The notes under the pieces are model-generated. The model made no database searches, had not been told where the DNA came from, and worked only from the letters and a program-made list of their open reading frames with translations. The translations under genes and the position numbers were made by a program. A stretch of 5,580 nucleotides of DNA from DHVE2 group archaeon (GTDB taxonomy: Archaea > Thermoplasmatota > Thermoplasmata > Thermoplasmatales > Aciduliprofundaceae), in the NCBI GenBank assembly GCA_015522955.1, contig WALG01000159.1, positions 1 to 5,580 of the forward strand. The letters are read 5' to 3'. Positions within the stretch are counted from its first letter, which is position 1. Each line of letters begins with the position of its first letter. Below, piece after piece: positions 5,570 to 5,580 of the stretch.

Positions 5570-5580
5570 CTATCTTTTTA

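Noticed and set aside
1..5580. CRISPR arrays, insertion sequences, tRNA/rRNA genes, integration sites
   Set aside because: No spaced direct repeats, transposase-like frames, terminal inverted repeats or tRNA-like folds were seen. All long stretches are accounted for by ordinary genes.

Overview
The window looks like a chromosomal segment of a euryarchaeal genome with moderate GC content. Three things point to archaea. Ribosome-binding sites read GGTGA(T), matching the archaeal 16S 3' end, and TATA/BRE-type promoters lie about 26 bp before start codons. The gene set includes a PAC2-family proteasome chaperone/activator homologue and an archaeal-type RNA 3'-phosphate cyclase. The peptide permease, mixed leaderless/SD translation and gene mix would fit a peptide-using lineage such as Thermoplasmatota/Aciduliprofundum, but that placement is a guess.

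Layout, left to right. (1) Positions 1-1377, minus strand: an oligopeptide/dipeptide ABC transporter permease of the DppB/OppB type, missing only its last few residues at the window edge. It carries an enlarged extracytoplasmic domain between TM1 and TM2. (2) Positions 1378-1568: a divergent promoter region. (3) Positions 1569-2297, plus strand: a PAC2/Pba-type protein ending in a proteasome-docking HbYX tail (Ile-Tyr-Ala). (4) Positions 2288-3265, minus strand: RtcA, converging on the PAC2 gene with a 10-bp overlap. (5) Positions 3271-4137, minus strand: a rhomboid intramembrane serine protease directly upstream of rtcA in the same operon. (6) Positions 4216-5496, minus strand: ThiC, the radical-SAM pyrimidine synthase of thiamine biosynthesis. 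(7) Positions 5497-5580: the thiC upstream region with an imperfect dyad.

Functional picture. The left part links peptide import with a probable 20S proteasome partner, in divergent orientation. The middle operon pairs a membrane protease with an RNA-end-modifying enzyme, an association with no obvious shared pathway. thiC is a separate housekeeping gene.

No RNA gene, CRISPR array, insertion sequence or clear riboswitch is visible. No wholly new system is evident. The most interesting points are the HbYX tail on the PAC2 protein, the palindromic gene overlap that gives two unrelated proteins the same Ile-Tyr-Ala C-terminus, and the glycosylation-sequon-bearing ectodomain of the permease.
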